A DNA stretch of 64,000 nt from Nocardia niigatensis NBRC 100131. GTDB taxonomy: Bacteria; Actinomycetota; Actinomycetes; Mycobacteriales; Mycobacteriaceae. Positions 1 to 8,848 of the stretch are shown piece after piece. A model generated the notes under the pieces. It was not told the origin of the DNA and did no database searches. It saw nothing but the letters and a program-made list of their open reading frames with translations. Made by a program: the position numbers and the translations under genes. The stretch spans positions 61,755 through 125,754 of the forward strand of contig NZ_BAGC01000005.1 of assembly GCF_000308655.1 (NCBI RefSeq), read 5' to 3'. Numbering within the stretch: position 1 is the stretch's first letter; each line of letters starts with the position of its first letter.

Positions 1-393
1 GCGCAGGGCCTGCTTGATCTTGGCCTGCGCTTCATCGAGGGATTCCTTGCTGGGTTCCGGGTCTGCCCCGGTGATGTCGAAGTCACCCAGATGGAAGGCC
101 GGGAAGACGTGGAGGTGCAGGTGCGGCACCTCGAGGCCGGCGATGAGCAGGCCCGCGCGCGGGGCGTCCCAGGCGGCCCGCACGGCCTGGCCGATCTTCT
201 GGGTGACGGCGTTCAGGCGCGCGAAGGCGCCCGGGTCGATGTCCTGCCACTGATCGATCTCCTTGCGCGGCACGACCAGCGTGTGCCCCTGCGTCACCGG
301 GGCGATCGTGAGGAAGGCGACGAATTCGTCGTCCTCCCAGACGAACCGGCCCGGCAGCTGACCGTCGATGATTGCGGAGAAAACAGAAGCCAT
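1..393 (-). CDS. HIT family protein (3' end outside window)
   Basis: Histidine-triad nucleotide-binding protein, probably a nucleoside phosphoramidase or related nucleotidyl hydrolase. The reading frame starts [15 protein letters not shown] and stays open to the window edge, so about 131 residues are visible and the C-terminus is missing. The signature HLHLHVFP lies near residue 101-108, and the [12 protein letters not shown] segment before it is typical of the family. A TAATGT -10 box sits 7 nt before the ATG, so the mRNA is probably leaderless. It is divergent from purD, as the HIT gene Rv0759c is near purD in mycobacteria. The substrate cannot be told from sequence. Confidence 0.93.
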   Translation of the reverse strand, partial: MASVFSAIIDGQLPGRFVWEDDEFVAFLTIAPVTQGHTLVVPRKEIDQWQDIDPGAFARLNAVTQKIGQAVRAAWDAPRAGLLIAGLEVPHLHLHVFPAFHLGDFDITGADPEPSKESLDEAQAKIKQALR

Positions 394-400
394 GCCCCGG

Positions 401-406
401 ACATTA
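401..406 (-). promoter_or_regulatory. -10 box of HIT gene (leaderless)
   Basis: TAATGT on the minus strand, 7 nt before the ATG at 393. Confidence 0.6.
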
Positions 407-472
407 CGCGGGGCGGGCCACCCGCGCGTGAACGCACAACGGACCGCTACCGATTGCGCGAGCCCAGCCCTC

Positions 473-478
473 TAAGCT
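473..478 (+). promoter_or_regulatory. -10 box of purD (leaderless)
   Basis: TAAGCT, 7 nt before the GTG at 486. Confidence 0.6.
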
Positions 479-485
479 GTTCGCC

Positions 486-1769
486 GTGCGCGTACTCGTC
501 ATCGGCTCCGGAGCTCGTGAACATGCCCTCGTCCTGGCACTGCGGAAGGACCCGGCGGTGACCGCGGTGTACGCGGCGCCCGGAAACGCAGGTATCGCCC
601 AGCACGCCGAAGTGCGTGCCGTGGACGCCACCTCCGGGGCGGAGGTGGCCGCGCTGGCCCGGGAGCTAGGGGTCGACCTCGTGGTGGTCGGGCCCGAGGT
701 GCCGCTGGTGCTCGGCGTGGCCGACGCGGTGCGGGCCGCCGGGATCCCGGCCTTCGGCCCGTCCGCGGCCGCCGCGAAGATCGAGGGGTCGAAGGCCTTC
801 GCCAAGGACGTCATGAACGCCGCCGGGGTGCGAACCGCGCACAGCGAGATCGTCGATCATCCGGGCGAATTGGATGCGGCGCTGGACCGTTTCGGGCCGA
901 CCTGGGTGGTCAAGGACGACGGCCTGGCCGCCGGCAAGGGCGTCGTGGTGACCCCGGACCGGTCGGTGGCCCGCGCGCACGGCGCCGAACTGCTCGAACA
1001 GGGCCACCCGGTGCTGCTGGAATCCTTCCTCGACGGCCCCGAGGTGTCGCTGTTCTGCCTGGTCGACGGCGAGACCGTGGTGCCGCTGCTGCCCGCCCAG
1101 GACCACAAGCGGGTCGGCGACGGCGACACTGGGCCGAACACCGGCGGCATGGGGGCGTACACGCCGCTGCCGTGGCTGCCGGCGGAGACCCTGCAGGCCA
1201 TTGTCGACGATGTGGTGAAACCCGTTGCGGCCGAGATGGTTCGCCGCGGCGTGCCGTTCAGCGGCCTGCTGTACGCCGGTCTCGCCGTCGGGCAGGCCGG
1301 ACCGGCCGTGGTCGAATTCAACTGCCGCTTCGGCGATCCCGAGACCCAGGCCGTGCTGGCCATGTTGGACAGCCCGCTGGGCGAGCTGCTGTACGCCACC
1401 GCCACCGGCACCCTCGACCAGGTGCCCGCGCCGCGCTGGAAGGACGGCGCCGCTGTCACCGTGGTGCTGGCCGCCGAGAACTACCCGGCCCGCCCGCGCA
1501 GCGGCGATATCATCAGCGGGGCCGAATCCACCGGCACCGGAACCGAATCCGAGGTGCTGCACGCCGGCACCGCGCAGCGGGAGGACGGCGCGCTGGTGTC
1601 CGCGGGCGGCCGTGTGCTCGCCATCGTCGGCCAGGGCGCGGATCTGGTCGAGGCGCGCAAGAACGCCTACGCGCGGCTGGCCGGAATCAAGCTGCCGGGC
1701 GGTCACTTCCGCACCGACATCGCGCTGGCCGCCACCGAGGGGCGCATCACGGTCCCGACCTCAGCCTGA
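486..1769 (+). CDS. purD: Phosphoribosylamine-glycine ligase (GAR synthetase)
   Basis: Second step of de novo purine synthesis: joins glycine to 5-phosphoribosylamine using ATP, in the cytosol. The 427-residue length is normal. It opens with [16 protein letters not shown], carries GPEVPL at 69-74, the ATP-grasp loop DGLAAGKG at 145-152, [10 protein letters not shown] further on, and [12 protein letters not shown] near residue 280-290 for metal and ATP binding. The GTG start is supported by a TAAGCT box 7 nt upstream, so the transcript is probably leaderless. It stands alone; the next 740 bp hold repeats, not a partner gene. Confidence 0.98.
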   Translation: MRVLVIGSGAREHALVLALRKDPAVTAVYAAPGNAGIAQHAEVRAVDATSGAEVAALARELGVDLVVVGPEVPLVLGVADAVRAAGIPAFGPSAAAAKIEGSKAFAKDVMNAAGVRTAHSEIVDHPGELDAALDRFGPTWVVKDDGLAAGKGVVVTPDRSVARAHGAELLEQGHPVLLESFLDGPEVSLFCLVDGETVVPLLPAQDHKRVGDGDTGPNTGGMGAYTPLPWLPAETLQAIVDDVVKPVAAEMVRRGVPFSGLLYAGLAVGQAGPAVVEFNCRFGDPETQAVLAMLDSPLGELLYATATGTLDQVPAPRWKDGAAVTVVLAAENYPARPRSGDIISGAESTGTGTESEVLHAGTAQREDGALVSAGGRVLAIVGQGADLVEARKNAYARLAGIKLPGGHFRTDIALAATEGRITVPTSA

Positions 1770-1978
1770 AGTCAGACCCCGCCTGAAGTCCGAACGCTGG
1801 CCTCGAGCCTGAACGTCGGTCTCGGGGCTGAACGTTGGCCTCGGGGCCTGGACGCTGGACCTGAGCCTGGACCCTGGCCTCGAGCCTGAACGTTGGGCCT
1901 CGAGTCCGAACGTCGGATCAGGCTCCTGAGTCGGCCAGGACTTCCGGACCCGGCCTGAACTCCGAGCACCGGCTCGAG

Positions 1979-2120
1979 GTGGGTACCGGGCTGGGCGGCG
2001 ACGAAGCGCTGGTGAATGCCGTCGATCTGATGAAGACCGGGGGCTACCGCAAGGTGCCGCCCATGACGGTGCCCATGGTCAGGATGCCAGCGCGACAAGT
2101 GATTTCGCATCGATCGGGGT
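1979..2120 (+). pseudogene. Coding-like relic, family unknown
   Basis: About 34 codons from 1982 read with clear actinobacterial codon bias (GTGLGGDEALVNAVDLMKTG then GYRKVPPMTVPMV) before the frame runs into repeat sequence and a TAA. It interrupts one copy of the local duplicated block. It resembles the tail of a real gene carried in by rearrangement. I do not recognise the family. Confidence 0.35.
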
Positions 2121-2229
2121 AAATGCCCGGGCACCACCGAAATGGTTTCGGCTCCGAATCGCCGGCACGCGTCGCCAGCGGTCAACGGCCCCGAGCCGTG
2201 CGCCGACGTGCCGGGGAGGCGGGGGAGCA
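2082..2229 (+). repeat. Dispersed repeat, copy 1
   Basis: Contains the GGGTAAATGCCCGGG-like head, the GGCACGCGT middle and the CGGGGAGGCGGGGGAG tail that define the family in this window. Confidence 0.7.
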
Positions 2230-2366
2230 GGCTGAACGCTGGACTCGAGCCTGGACGCTGGCTTCGAGTCCGAACGTTGGCCTCGAGGCTGAACGCCGGA
2301 TCAGGCTTGTAAGCCGGCCGGGACTTCCGGACTCGGCCTGAACTCCGAGCACCGGCTCCGAGGCGC

Positions 2367-2510
2367 GGATGCCAGCGCGACAAAGGATTCGCCTCGATCG
2401 GGGTAAATGCCCGGGTACCCTCGAAATGGTTTCGGCTCCGAACCGCTGGCACGCGTCGCCAGCGGTCAACGGCTCCCGAGCTGCGCCGACGTCCCGGGAG
2501 GCGGGGGAGC
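2367..2510 (+). repeat. Dispersed repeat, copy 2
   Basis: Near-duplicate of copy 1. Its GGGAGGCGGGGGAG tail ends exactly where the M23 peptidase stop codon begins (2511). Confidence 0.7.
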
Positions 2511-3698
2511 TCAGCCTACGATGATGCCGTGCTGGGCCAGCCACGGCTGTGGGTCCACGTGCTGCCCGTTGATGATGATCTCGAAGTGCAGGTGCGGCCC
2601 GGTCGAGTCGCCGCGGTTGCCGATGCGCGCGATCTGCAGGCCCGCCGGGACGCGCTCGCCGACCGACACCGAGAAGTCGTACATGTGCCCGTAGACGGAG
2701 ATGGTGCCGTCGTCGTGGCGGATGCGCACCCAGAGGCCGAAGCCCTGGGCCGGGCCCGCGTCGATGACGGTGCCCGCCGCCACCGCGTAGATCGGTGAGC
2801 CCAGCGGCGCGGCGATGTCGATGCCCGCGTGGAAGGTGCCCCAGCGCGCCCCGAACCCGGAGGTGAACACGCCCTTCGCGGGCAGCGCGAACCCGCCCAC
2901 GCCGGGAATCACGAAGCCGGGCGGCAGGGAGCTGTCCGGCGACGGCGTCATCCACGGCTGCGGCCGGCCGGCGACCGCCGCCGCGGCCTCGGCCTTGGCG
3001 CGTTCCAGGGTGGCGGCCGCGGCCGCCGAGACCACCGCCTGCTCGCGCAGATGCTCACCGTTGTTGATGGCGTCGAGGTATCGCTTGGAGGTCTCGGGGC
3101 TGGCCTGCACCTGCAGCGGATACTGGACCGGAACCCGCAGTGCCACACCGGGACCCACCTCGGCGTCGGTCTGCAGCAGGCCCAGCGTGCCGTCCGCGCT
3201 CGCGAACACCAGCACGGTGGTCATGCCGCCGAGCAAAACGCGGTGCCGAATGCTCCACGCCCGCACCACCGGCCACTGCCGGCGCCCCTCGGCCCGAGCC
3301 GCCCGGCCCATCGCGACGGCCTCGGCCCACGACCGCGGCCGGCGGGCACAGAGGTCGATCGCGTGCCTGCGCGCGATCGGCGTGTACACCCGTAGCCAGG
3401 CGATGGCCTGTCCCGCGCGGCGGATCGCCGCCCGCTTGGCCCATTCCGCCGCTTCCTGGCTCAGCGATGGTTCGTCCGCGAAGGCCGGCCGCCACCGCAA
3501 GCCCGGCGTATAGCTGTCCGTCCCGTCGGCGGTCCGAGGCCGCGGCGTGCGTCGCAGCCTGCGCAGTCCGGCCCGGCCACGCGCGGATTCGCGCCCGTCG
3601 GAGGACGCCGGTGCGGTGGATTCGGGTGGCTGTGTGTCGGCCTCCGGGCCAGTCCCGGTGGCTGCTGGTCCCCCCTGCAGAGCCGCCTCCTCAGGCAT
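2511..3698 (-). CDS. M23 family metallopeptidase (LytM-type), membrane anchored
   Basis: Putative peptidoglycan endopeptidase acting outside the membrane. It has 395 residues: a basic, Pro-rich cytosolic N-terminus; one membrane segment near 154-175 (VLLGGMTTVLVFASADGTLG); an Ala/Glu-rich possible coiled coil at about 205-243; and a C-terminal M23 domain at 275-390. Zn ligands are visible as H290-AGI-D294, H338 (GHM) and H369-L-H371 (HLHFE), so the catalytic set is complete. It is divergent from the aminotransferase, with a 53-bp gap. No clear ribosome binding site precedes the ATG, so the N-terminus could be shorter. Confidence 0.92.
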   Translation of the reverse strand: MPEEAALQGGPAATGTGPEADTQPPESTAPASSDGRESARGRAGLRRLRRTPRPRTADGTDSYTPGLRWRPAFADEPSLSQEAAEWAKRAAIRRAGQAIAWLRVYTPIARRHAIDLCARRPRSWAEAVAMGRAARAEGRRQWPVVRAWSIRHRVLLGGMTTVLVFASADGTLGLLQTDAEVGPGVALRVPVQYPLQVQASPETSKRYLDAINNGEHLREQAVVSAAAAATLERAKAEAAAAVAGRPQPWMTPSPDSSLPPGFVIPGVGGFALPAKGVFTSGFGARWGTFHAGIDIAAPLGSPIYAVAAGTVIDAGPAQGFGLWVRIRHDDGTISVYGHMYDFSVSVGERVPAGLQIARIGNRGDSTGPHLHFEIIINGQHVDPQPWLAQHGIIVG

Positions 3699-3738
3699 TC
3701 GGGTGGCCGTTCCCGGACAGGCGGGAACGCGGGTGCTC

Positions 3739-3744
3739 TACCGT
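3739..3744 (+). promoter_or_regulatory. -10 box of aminotransferase gene (leaderless)
   Basis: TACCGT, 7 nt before the GTG at 3752. Confidence 0.6.
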
Positions 3745-3751
3745 CTGTCGA

Positions 3752-4909
3752 GTGCGTATCGAATCTCGCCGGTCGACCATTCCACCTTTTTACGTGATGG
3801 ACGTCTGGAAAGCAGCAGCTGAACGGGCCCGGACACACGGAGATGTGCTGGTGCTGGCCGCGGGACAGCCCTCCACGCCCGCTCCGGAGGCGGTTTTGCG
3901 TGCCACCAAGGCGGCCATGGATTCCGAATTGCTGGGATATACCGAGACATTCGGGATGCTGGGGTTGCGGGAGGCCATCGCGGAGCATCACCGGAGCACC
4001 TACGGGGTGCGGGTGGACGCCGATGATGTCGTGGTGACGACCGGATCCTCCGGCGCGTTCACCCTCATCTTTCTGGCGGCCTTCGATCCCGGCGACACCG
4101 TGGTGGTGGCGCGGCCGGGCTATCCGGCGTACCGGAACACGCTGACCGCGCTGGGCTGCGAGGTGGTGGAGCTGGATTGCGGTCCGGAGACTCGGTTCCA
4201 GCCGACCGTGGCCATGCTGGAGGCGCTGCCGGAGCCGCCCGCGGGTCTGATCGTGGCGAGCCCGGCCAATCCCACCGGGACCATGATCGCGCCGCAGGAG
4301 CTGGCCGCGCTGGCCCGCTGGTGCGACGCGCACGGGACGCTGCTCATCTCCGACGAGATCTATCACGGCATCGTCTACGGCGACACGGAACCGACCTCGT
4401 CCGCCTGGGAGACCTCGCGCGAGTCGGTGGTCATCGGTTCGGTGTCCAAATACTTCTCGATGACCGGCTGGCGGCTGGGCTGGATGCTGGCGCCGGAATC
4501 GCTGCGCCCGGCGCTGCAGCGGCTGGCCTCCAACATGACCGTGTGCCCTCCGGCTATTTCTCAGTTTGCGGCCGTGCACGCGTTCGGTTCGGAGGCCAAA
4601 GCCGAACTGGACGGTCATGTCCGGCGTTATGCGGCGAATCGCCAGCTGCTGCTGTCGGGTCTGCCCAAGCTCGGCATCACCGACCTCGCCCCCGCCGACG
4701 GTGCGTTCTATGCCTACGCGGATATCGCTCACCTGACCGATGATTCGATGCGCTGGTGCACCGAGGTGCTCGACGCCACCGGTGTGGCACTGGCTCCGGG
4801 CATCGACTTCGACACCCGCAACGGCCTTCACACAGTTCGCTTCTCGTTCGCCGGAGCGGGTGCCGACATCGAAGAGGCACTCGACCGGTTGGAACGGTAT
4901 TTGGCCTGA
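3752..4909 (+). CDS. PLP-dependent class I/II aminotransferase
   Basis: Fold-type I aminotransferase of 385 residues, cytosolic. The start is the GTG at 3752 (VRIESRRSTIPPFYVMDVW), which restores the family's IPPFYVMDVW N-terminus and lies 7 nt after a TACCGT -10 box; the open frame continues far upstream but that part overlaps the M23 gene and is not protein-like. Motifs: SPANPTGTM for substrate and PLP contacts, SDEIYHG, and SVSKYFSMTGWRLG with the PLP lysine at 233. The amino donor is not predictable. It is followed 70 bp later by a TetR gene on the same strand. Confidence 0.95.
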   Translation: MRIESRRSTIPPFYVMDVWKAAAERARTHGDVLVLAAGQPSTPAPEAVLRATKAAMDSELLGYTETFGMLGLREAIAEHHRSTYGVRVDADDVVVTTGSSGAFTLIFLAAFDPGDTVVVARPGYPAYRNTLTALGCEVVELDCGPETRFQPTVAMLEALPEPPAGLIVASPANPTGTMIAPQELAALARWCDAHGTLLISDEIYHGIVYGDTEPTSSAWETSRESVVIGSVSKYFSMTGWRLGWMLAPESLRPALQRLASNMTVCPPAISQFAAVHAFGSEAKAELDGHVRRYAANRQLLLSGLPKLGITDLAPADGAFYAYADIAHLTDDSMRWCTEVLDATGVALAPGIDFDTRNGLHTVRFSFAGAGADIEEALDRLERYLA

Positions 4910-4978
4910 TCTGCCAAGGAGATTGAGCGCGGTGGGCAAAATGAACACAGCGCCGGTGATGACTGGCACGATTGCACC

Positions 4979-5584
4979 GTGACCACTGCGACGACTCCGA
5001 AAGGCGAACGGCGTCGCCAAGCGCTGGTTTGTGCCGCCGCCGAGCTACTGCTCGAAGGCGGCTTCGAAGCGGTCCGGCACCGCTCGGTGGCGACCCGGGC
5101 GGATCTGCCGCTCGCGTCGACCACCTACTACTTCGAATCGCTCGAGGATCTGATCGCGCGCGCGGTCGAATTCTCCGGCAATGCCGAACTCGAGGCCATG
5201 CGCCGGCGCGTCGGCGAGGTGACGCACCGCCGGCGCGGGGCGGAGGCCACGGTGGAACTGGTGCTGGACCTGTTGGTGGGCCCGGAGATTCAGGATCTGG
5301 AAGCGCGGGGTCAGTTGATCGCCCGCTACGAACGCTCGGTCGCCTCCGCGCGCCACCCGGAACTACGAGAGGTCCAGCTGCGACTACGCGCGCAGCTGGA
5401 CGAGCTGCTCACCGACGTGCTGCGCCGCAGCGACCGCGTGGTGCGCAGCGAGCAGACCCGCCGCCTGGTGGCGGTAGTCGATGGGGCGGTGGTGACCGCG
5501 CTCGGTGAACTCGATCCGCAGCCCCGCCGTATGGCCCGGGGCGCGCTGCTGGAGATCATCGACATCGTCGCCCCACCGACGTAG
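4979..5584 (+). CDS. TetR family transcriptional regulator
   Basis: DNA-binding repressor of 201 residues. The N-terminal helix-turn-helix covers about residues 12-58 (VRHRSVATRADLPLASTTYY then FESLEDLI). The C-terminal ligand domain has no recognisable specificity. Gene order (aminotransferase, TetR, purB) matches the mycobacterial block around Rv0775. The GTG start begins VTTATTPKGERRRQAL; no strong ribosome binding site is seen. The target is unknown; the upstream aminotransferase gene is the nearest candidate. Confidence 0.93.
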   Translation: MTTATTPKGERRRQALVCAAAELLLEGGFEAVRHRSVATRADLPLASTTYYFESLEDLIARAVEFSGNAELEAMRRRVGEVTHRRRGAEATVELVLDLLVGPEIQDLEARGQLIARYERSVASARHPELREVQLRLRAQLDELLTDVLRRSDRVVRSEQTRRLVAVVDGAVVTALGELDPQPRRMARGALLEIIDIVAPPT

Positions 5585-5622
5585 AAGTACCCGGTCCCGC
5601 GACTCTCTGGGGACCCGCTCCA

Positions 5623-5719
5623 AGGTTCGCGGCGCGTCTCGTTCAGGACTGACTGGAGCGGGGGAGCGAAGCGGAGGAGCGGAGGGAGGGAAGAACGAGA
5701 CCTTCAGCGCCGCGAACCT
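5623..5719. repeat. Large inverted repeat between tetR and purB
   Basis: Left arm 5623-5644 (AGGTTCGCGGCGC then GTCTCGTTC) pairs with GAACGAGAC at 5693-5701 and GCGCCGCGAACCT at 5707-5719, with a 5-nt bulge. The 48-nt loop is purine-rich, and GGAGCGAAGCGGAG appears in the loop and again just after the right arm. It may terminate tetR transcription or be a small mobile hairpin. Confidence 0.65.
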
Positions 5720-5755
5720 GCCCGGAGCGAAGCGGAGGGCAGAAGATGCTGCCGG

Positions 5756-5761
5756 TAAACT
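5756..5761 (+). promoter_or_regulatory. -10 box of purB (leaderless)
   Basis: TAAACT, 8 nt before the GTG at 5770. Confidence 0.55.
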
Positions 5762-5769
5762 GCGCAGAC

Positions 5770-7191
5770 GTGAGTCTTGTGCCGAACGTCCTCGCCACCC
5801 GCTATGCCAGCCCGGAGCTGGTTCACCTCTGGTCGCCCGAGAACAAGATCGTGCTCGAGCGGCGGTTGTGGCTGGAGGTGTTGCGGGCCCAGGCCGAGTT
5901 GGGGGTCGATGTTCCGGCGGGGGTGGTCGAGGACTACGAGCGGGTCATCGATCAGGTGGATCTGGCGTCGATCGCCGAGCGTGAGCGGGTCACCCGCCAC
6001 GATGTGAAGGCCCGGATCGAGGAGTTCAACGCTCTCGCGGGGCATGAGCACGTGCACAAGGGCATGACCTCGCGCGATCTCACCGAGAATGTGGAGCAGC
6101 TGCAGATCCGGCTGTCGCTCGAGCACGTGTATCGGCACGGCGTGGCCATCGCGGCCCGGCTGGCCGAGCGGGCCGCGCAGTACCAGACGCTGGTGATGGC
6201 GGGCCGCTCGCACAACGTGGCGGCGCAGGCCACCACCCTCGGCAAGCGATTCGCTTCCGCCGCAGACGAATTGCTCATCGCGCTGACCCGGCTGCGGGAG
6301 TTGATCGACCGATACCCGTTGCGCGGCATCAAGGGCCCGATGGGCACCGCCCAGGACATGCTGGACCTGCTCGGCGGTGACGCGGCCAAGCTGGCGCAGC
6401 TGGAGCAGAAGGTGTCCCGGCACCTGGGTTTCGCCAATGTCTTCACCAGCGTGGGCCAGATCTATCCGCGCTCACTGGATCACGATGTGCTCTCCGCCCT
6501 GGTGCAGGTGGGCGCGGGCCCGTCCTCGTTCGCCCACACCATTCGCCTGATGGCCGGCCACGAGCTGGTCACCGAGGGCTTCCAGCCCGGCCAGGTCGGT
6601 TCCTCGGCCATGCCGCACAAGATGAACACCCGCTCCTGCGAGCGCGTCAACGGCCTGCAGGTGGTGCTGCGCGGCTACGCCTCGATGGCGGCCGAGCTGG
6701 CGGGCGCGCAGTGGAACGAGGGTGACGTGTTCTGCTCGGTGGTGCGCCGGGTCGCGCTACCGGACGCCTTCTTCGCCATCGACGGCATGATGGAGACCTT
6801 CCTGACCGTGCTGGCCGAGTTCGGCGCGTACCCGGCCGTGGTCGACCGCGAGCTCAACCGCTACCTGCCGTTCCTGGCCACCACCCGCATCCTGATGGCG
6901 GCGGTGCGCGCGGGCGTGGGTCGCGAGACCGCGCACGAGGTCATCAAGGAGCACGCGGTGGCGGTGGCGCTGGCCATGCGCGAGCAGGGCCGCGAACCCG
7001 ATCTGCTGGACCGCCTGGCCGCCGACGACCGGATGCCGCTGGACCGGGCCGCCCTGGACGCGGCGCTGGCCGACCGGTCCGCCTTCATCGGCGCGGCCGA
7101 AGCGCAGACCGCCGAGGTGATCGCCCTGGTGCAGAAGCTGGTCGACGCCGACCCGGAGGCGGCCCGCTACACGCCGTCGCCGATTCTGTAG
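5770..7191 (+). CDS. purB: Adenylosuccinate lyase
   Basis: Cleaves SAICAR to AICAR and adenylosuccinate to AMP, so it serves both the main purine path and the AMP branch; a cytosolic homotetramer. The protein has 473 residues from the GTG (VSLVPNVLATRYASPELV), the N-terminus seen in actinobacterial homologues. The flexible signature loop GSSAMPHKMNTR lies near residues 277-288, and TSRDLTENVEQ and AGRSHNVAAQATT supply other active-site residues. An in-frame ATG at 5746 with GGAGGG in front is the alternative start, but a TAAACT -10 box falls between the two and favours the GTG. Confidence 0.97.
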   Translation: MSLVPNVLATRYASPELVHLWSPENKIVLERRLWLEVLRAQAELGVDVPAGVVEDYERVIDQVDLASIAERERVTRHDVKARIEEFNALAGHEHVHKGMTSRDLTENVEQLQIRLSLEHVYRHGVAIAARLAERAAQYQTLVMAGRSHNVAAQATTLGKRFASAADELLIALTRLRELIDRYPLRGIKGPMGTAQDMLDLLGGDAAKLAQLEQKVSRHLGFANVFTSVGQIYPRSLDHDVLSALVQVGAGPSSFAHTIRLMAGHELVTEGFQPGQVGSSAMPHKMNTRSCERVNGLQVVLRGYASMAAELAGAQWNEGDVFCSVVRRVALPDAFFAIDGMMETFLTVLAEFGAYPAVVDRELNRYLPFLATTRILMAAVRAGVGRETAHEVIKEHAVAVALAMREQGREPDLLDRLAADDRMPLDRAALDAALADRSAFIGAAEAQTAEVIALVQKLVDADPEAARYTPSPIL

Positions 7192-7213
7192 CGAGCGAAC
7201 GAGTCTCGATAAC

Positions 7214-7242
7214 CGCCCCGGTTCCGCAGTGGAGCCGGGGCG
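7214..7242 (+). terminator. Terminator after purB
   Basis: Hairpin with arms CGCCCCGG and CCGGGGCG plus an inner TCC/GGA extension, 20 bp past the stop. Confidence 0.7.
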
Positions 7243-7283
7243 GGTGCGTTGTGCCCCGGCACGAGGACGCGGCGCCCCGGTTC

Positions 7284-7289
7284 TAGGCT
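7284..7289 (+). promoter_or_regulatory. -10 box of HIT gene (leaderless)
   Basis: TAGGCT, 6 nt before the ATG at 7296. Confidence 0.6.
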
Positions 7290-7295
7290 GCGGGC

Positions 7296-7733
7296 ATGAA
7301 TCCCTACACGATCTTCTCCGACATCATCGCCGGTCGGGCGCCGTCCTCGCAGGTGTACGAGGACGAGGATGTGCTGGCGTTCATGGACATTCGGCCGGTG
7401 ACGCCCGGGCATGTGCTGGTCATACCGAAGACCCCGGCCCGGAGTCTGGCGGAGCTGGATCCGGCGTTGGGCGGCAAGCTGTTTCAGGTGGGGCAGCGCA
7501 TCGCAGCGGGTCTGCGCGAATCCGAGGTGGGTTGTGACGGCGTGAATTTCTTCCTGGCGGACGGGGTGACGGCGGGCCAGGAGGTGTTCCATGTGCATCT
7601 GCACGTGATTCCCCGCACCCCGGGTGACGGGTTCGGGCTGCGGGCGCGGCCGACGAGTCCGGCGCGCGCGGACCTGGATTACCTGGCGGGATCGATTCGG
7701 GGCGCATTGTCCCGAATCGCCGCCGAGTCATAG
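7296..7733 (+). CDS. HIT family protein
   Basis: Second histidine-triad protein of the window, 145 residues and complete. The triad reads HVHLHVIPR with H99, H101 and H103. The N-terminal IFSDIIAGRAPSSQVYEDED and the GHVLVIPKTPARS segment are typical of bacterial HIT phosphoramidases. A TAGGCT -10 box 6 nt before the ATG suggests a leaderless mRNA. It stands alone between purB and the mycolyltransferase. Substrate unknown. Confidence 0.95.
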   Translation: MNPYTIFSDIIAGRAPSSQVYEDEDVLAFMDIRPVTPGHVLVIPKTPARSLAELDPALGGKLFQVGQRIAAGLRESEVGCDGVNFFLADGVTAGQEVFHVHLHVIPRTPGDGFGLRARPTSPARADLDYLAGSIRGALSRIAAES

Positions 7734-7850
7734 CGGACCGGCATTACCATATCGGAACCGTCTGGTTTGCCACCGACGCGCCAAAACCGCATTTCCATGT
7801 GTCGCAATAGTCACTCGAGTTACGTTTGATGGTGATTGTGGTGGGCTGAT

Positions 7851-7860
7851 GGAGGTGGGG
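7851..7860 (+). promoter_or_regulatory. Strong ribosome binding site of mycolyltransferase gene
   Basis: GGAGGTGGGG ends 2 nt before the ATG at 7863 with its GGAGG core 7 nt away. It selects this ATG over an in-frame ATG at 7836. Confidence 0.65.
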
Positions 7861-7862
7861 AC

Positions 7863-8822
7863 ATGCGTCGAAGACTCGTTGCCGCAGCTGTTTTGGCGAT
7901 CGCGGTTGGTTTGCTGTATCCGGTGGCCGTGCCGTCGGCGATCGCGCGCGCGGCCCAGGTGGTCCGCGTCGACGAGCTGAGCGCCACCCGCTCCGCGCTG
8001 TTCATCGACTCCCCGGCCATGGGCCGCACCATCCAGGTGCAGGTGCTGCATCCGGCCGGCGGCGGTGATCGCCCCGGCTACTACCTCCTCGACGGCCTGG
8101 ATCCCGGTGCGACCCAGAGCACCTGGACCAATGCCACCGACGCCGAGCCCTTCTTCCAGGGCAAGGACGTGAATGTGGTGCTGCCCCTGGGCGGCCAGGC
8201 CGGCTACTACACCGACTGGGCGTCCGACGACCCGCGCTTCGGTCGCTACAAGTGGGAAACCTTTCTGACACAGGAACTTCCGCCGATCGTCGACGGCTAC
8301 TTCGACGGTAACGGGGTGAACGCCATCGGGGGGCTCTCGATGGGCGGTATCGCGGCCTTCGTGCTGGCGGTGCGGCATCCGGAGCTGTACCGGGCGGTGG
8401 CGGGTTACAGCGCCTGCCCGGACACCGCGATCGCCCAGGGCGCCATGATGTTCTCGGTGGCCAATCGCGGCGGCAATCCGCTGAACATGTGGGGCGCGCC
8501 GGGCAGTCCGGCGTGGACCGAGCACAATCCGGCGGTGCTGGCCGAGGCGCTGCGCGGCAAGACCATCTTCCTGTCCACCGGGACCGGCCTGCCGGGTCCG
8601 CACGAGCTGGAGATAAAGCCGCAGCTGCCGGAGAACATCTTCTTCGGCGGCCCCATCGAGTTCGGGGTGGACGCCTGCGTCACCGCGTTCGAGCAGCGGC
8701 TGCGCGCGATGAACATTGCGGCGCGAGTGGAGCATTCGCCGGTGGGCACGCATTCGTGGTCGTACTGGCAGGACACCCTCCACGAGTCGTGGCCGATCAT
8801 CGGCGCGGCGATCGGGGCCTGA
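7863..8822 (+). CDS. Secreted mycolyltransferase, antigen 85/MPT51-like
   Basis: Esterase of the antigen 85 family, expected to transfer mycolic acids to trehalose or arabinogalactan in the envelope. The 319 residues begin with a signal peptide (MRRRLVAAAVLAIAVGLLYP, likely cut near A28-A31), followed by an alpha/beta-hydrolase fold. The nucleophile is S159 in GGLSMGG, with H297 in GTHSW as the likely catalytic histidine. A glutamate in the region near 249-257 could complete the triad. The presence of the serine argues for an active enzyme rather than an MPT51-type inactive paralogue. Monocistronic, with a terminator behind it. Confidence 0.93.
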   Translation: MRRRLVAAAVLAIAVGLLYPVAVPSAIARAAQVVRVDELSATRSALFIDSPAMGRTIQVQVLHPAGGGDRPGYYLLDGLDPGATQSTWTNATDAEPFFQGKDVNVVLPLGGQAGYYTDWASDDPRFGRYKWETFLTQELPPIVDGYFDGNGVNAIGGLSMGGIAAFVLAVRHPELYRAVAGYSACPDTAIAQGAMMFSVANRGGNPLNMWGAPGSPAWTEHNPAVLAEALRGKTIFLSTGTGLPGPHELEIKPQLPENIFFGGPIEFGVDACVTAFEQRLRAMNIAARVEHSPVGTHSWSYWQDTLHESWPIIGAAIGA

Positions 8823-8848
8823 GCGGCGCAAGCGGCCTGAACAGCGTG

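Larger units (their letters stand above)
1770..2510. repeat. Mosaic intergenic region with tandem 20-bp units and a two-copy block
   Basis: Gene-free stretch between purD and the M23 peptidase. Degenerate 20-bp units resembling GCCTCGAGCCTGAACGTTGG are strung from about 1790 to 1912 and again from about 2231 to 2300. A block at 1908-1978 is repeated at 2291-2362, each followed by a copy of the dispersed GGGGAGGCGGGGGAG repeat (2082-2229 and 2367-2510). The first copy is split by 103 bp at 1979-2081 that looks like coding DNA. No intact gene is supported here. Confidence 0.75.

Noticed and set aside
3140..3751. 204-codon N-terminal extension of the aminotransferase frame
   Set aside because: It lies antisense to the M23 peptidase, is Pro/Arg-rich and precedes the promoter and the family N-terminus.
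5746..5769. Upstream ATG of purB with a good GGAGGG ribosome binding site
   Set aside because: It adds eight residues not recalled in homologues and lies before the TAAACT box that fits a leaderless GTG start at 5770; kept only as an alternative.
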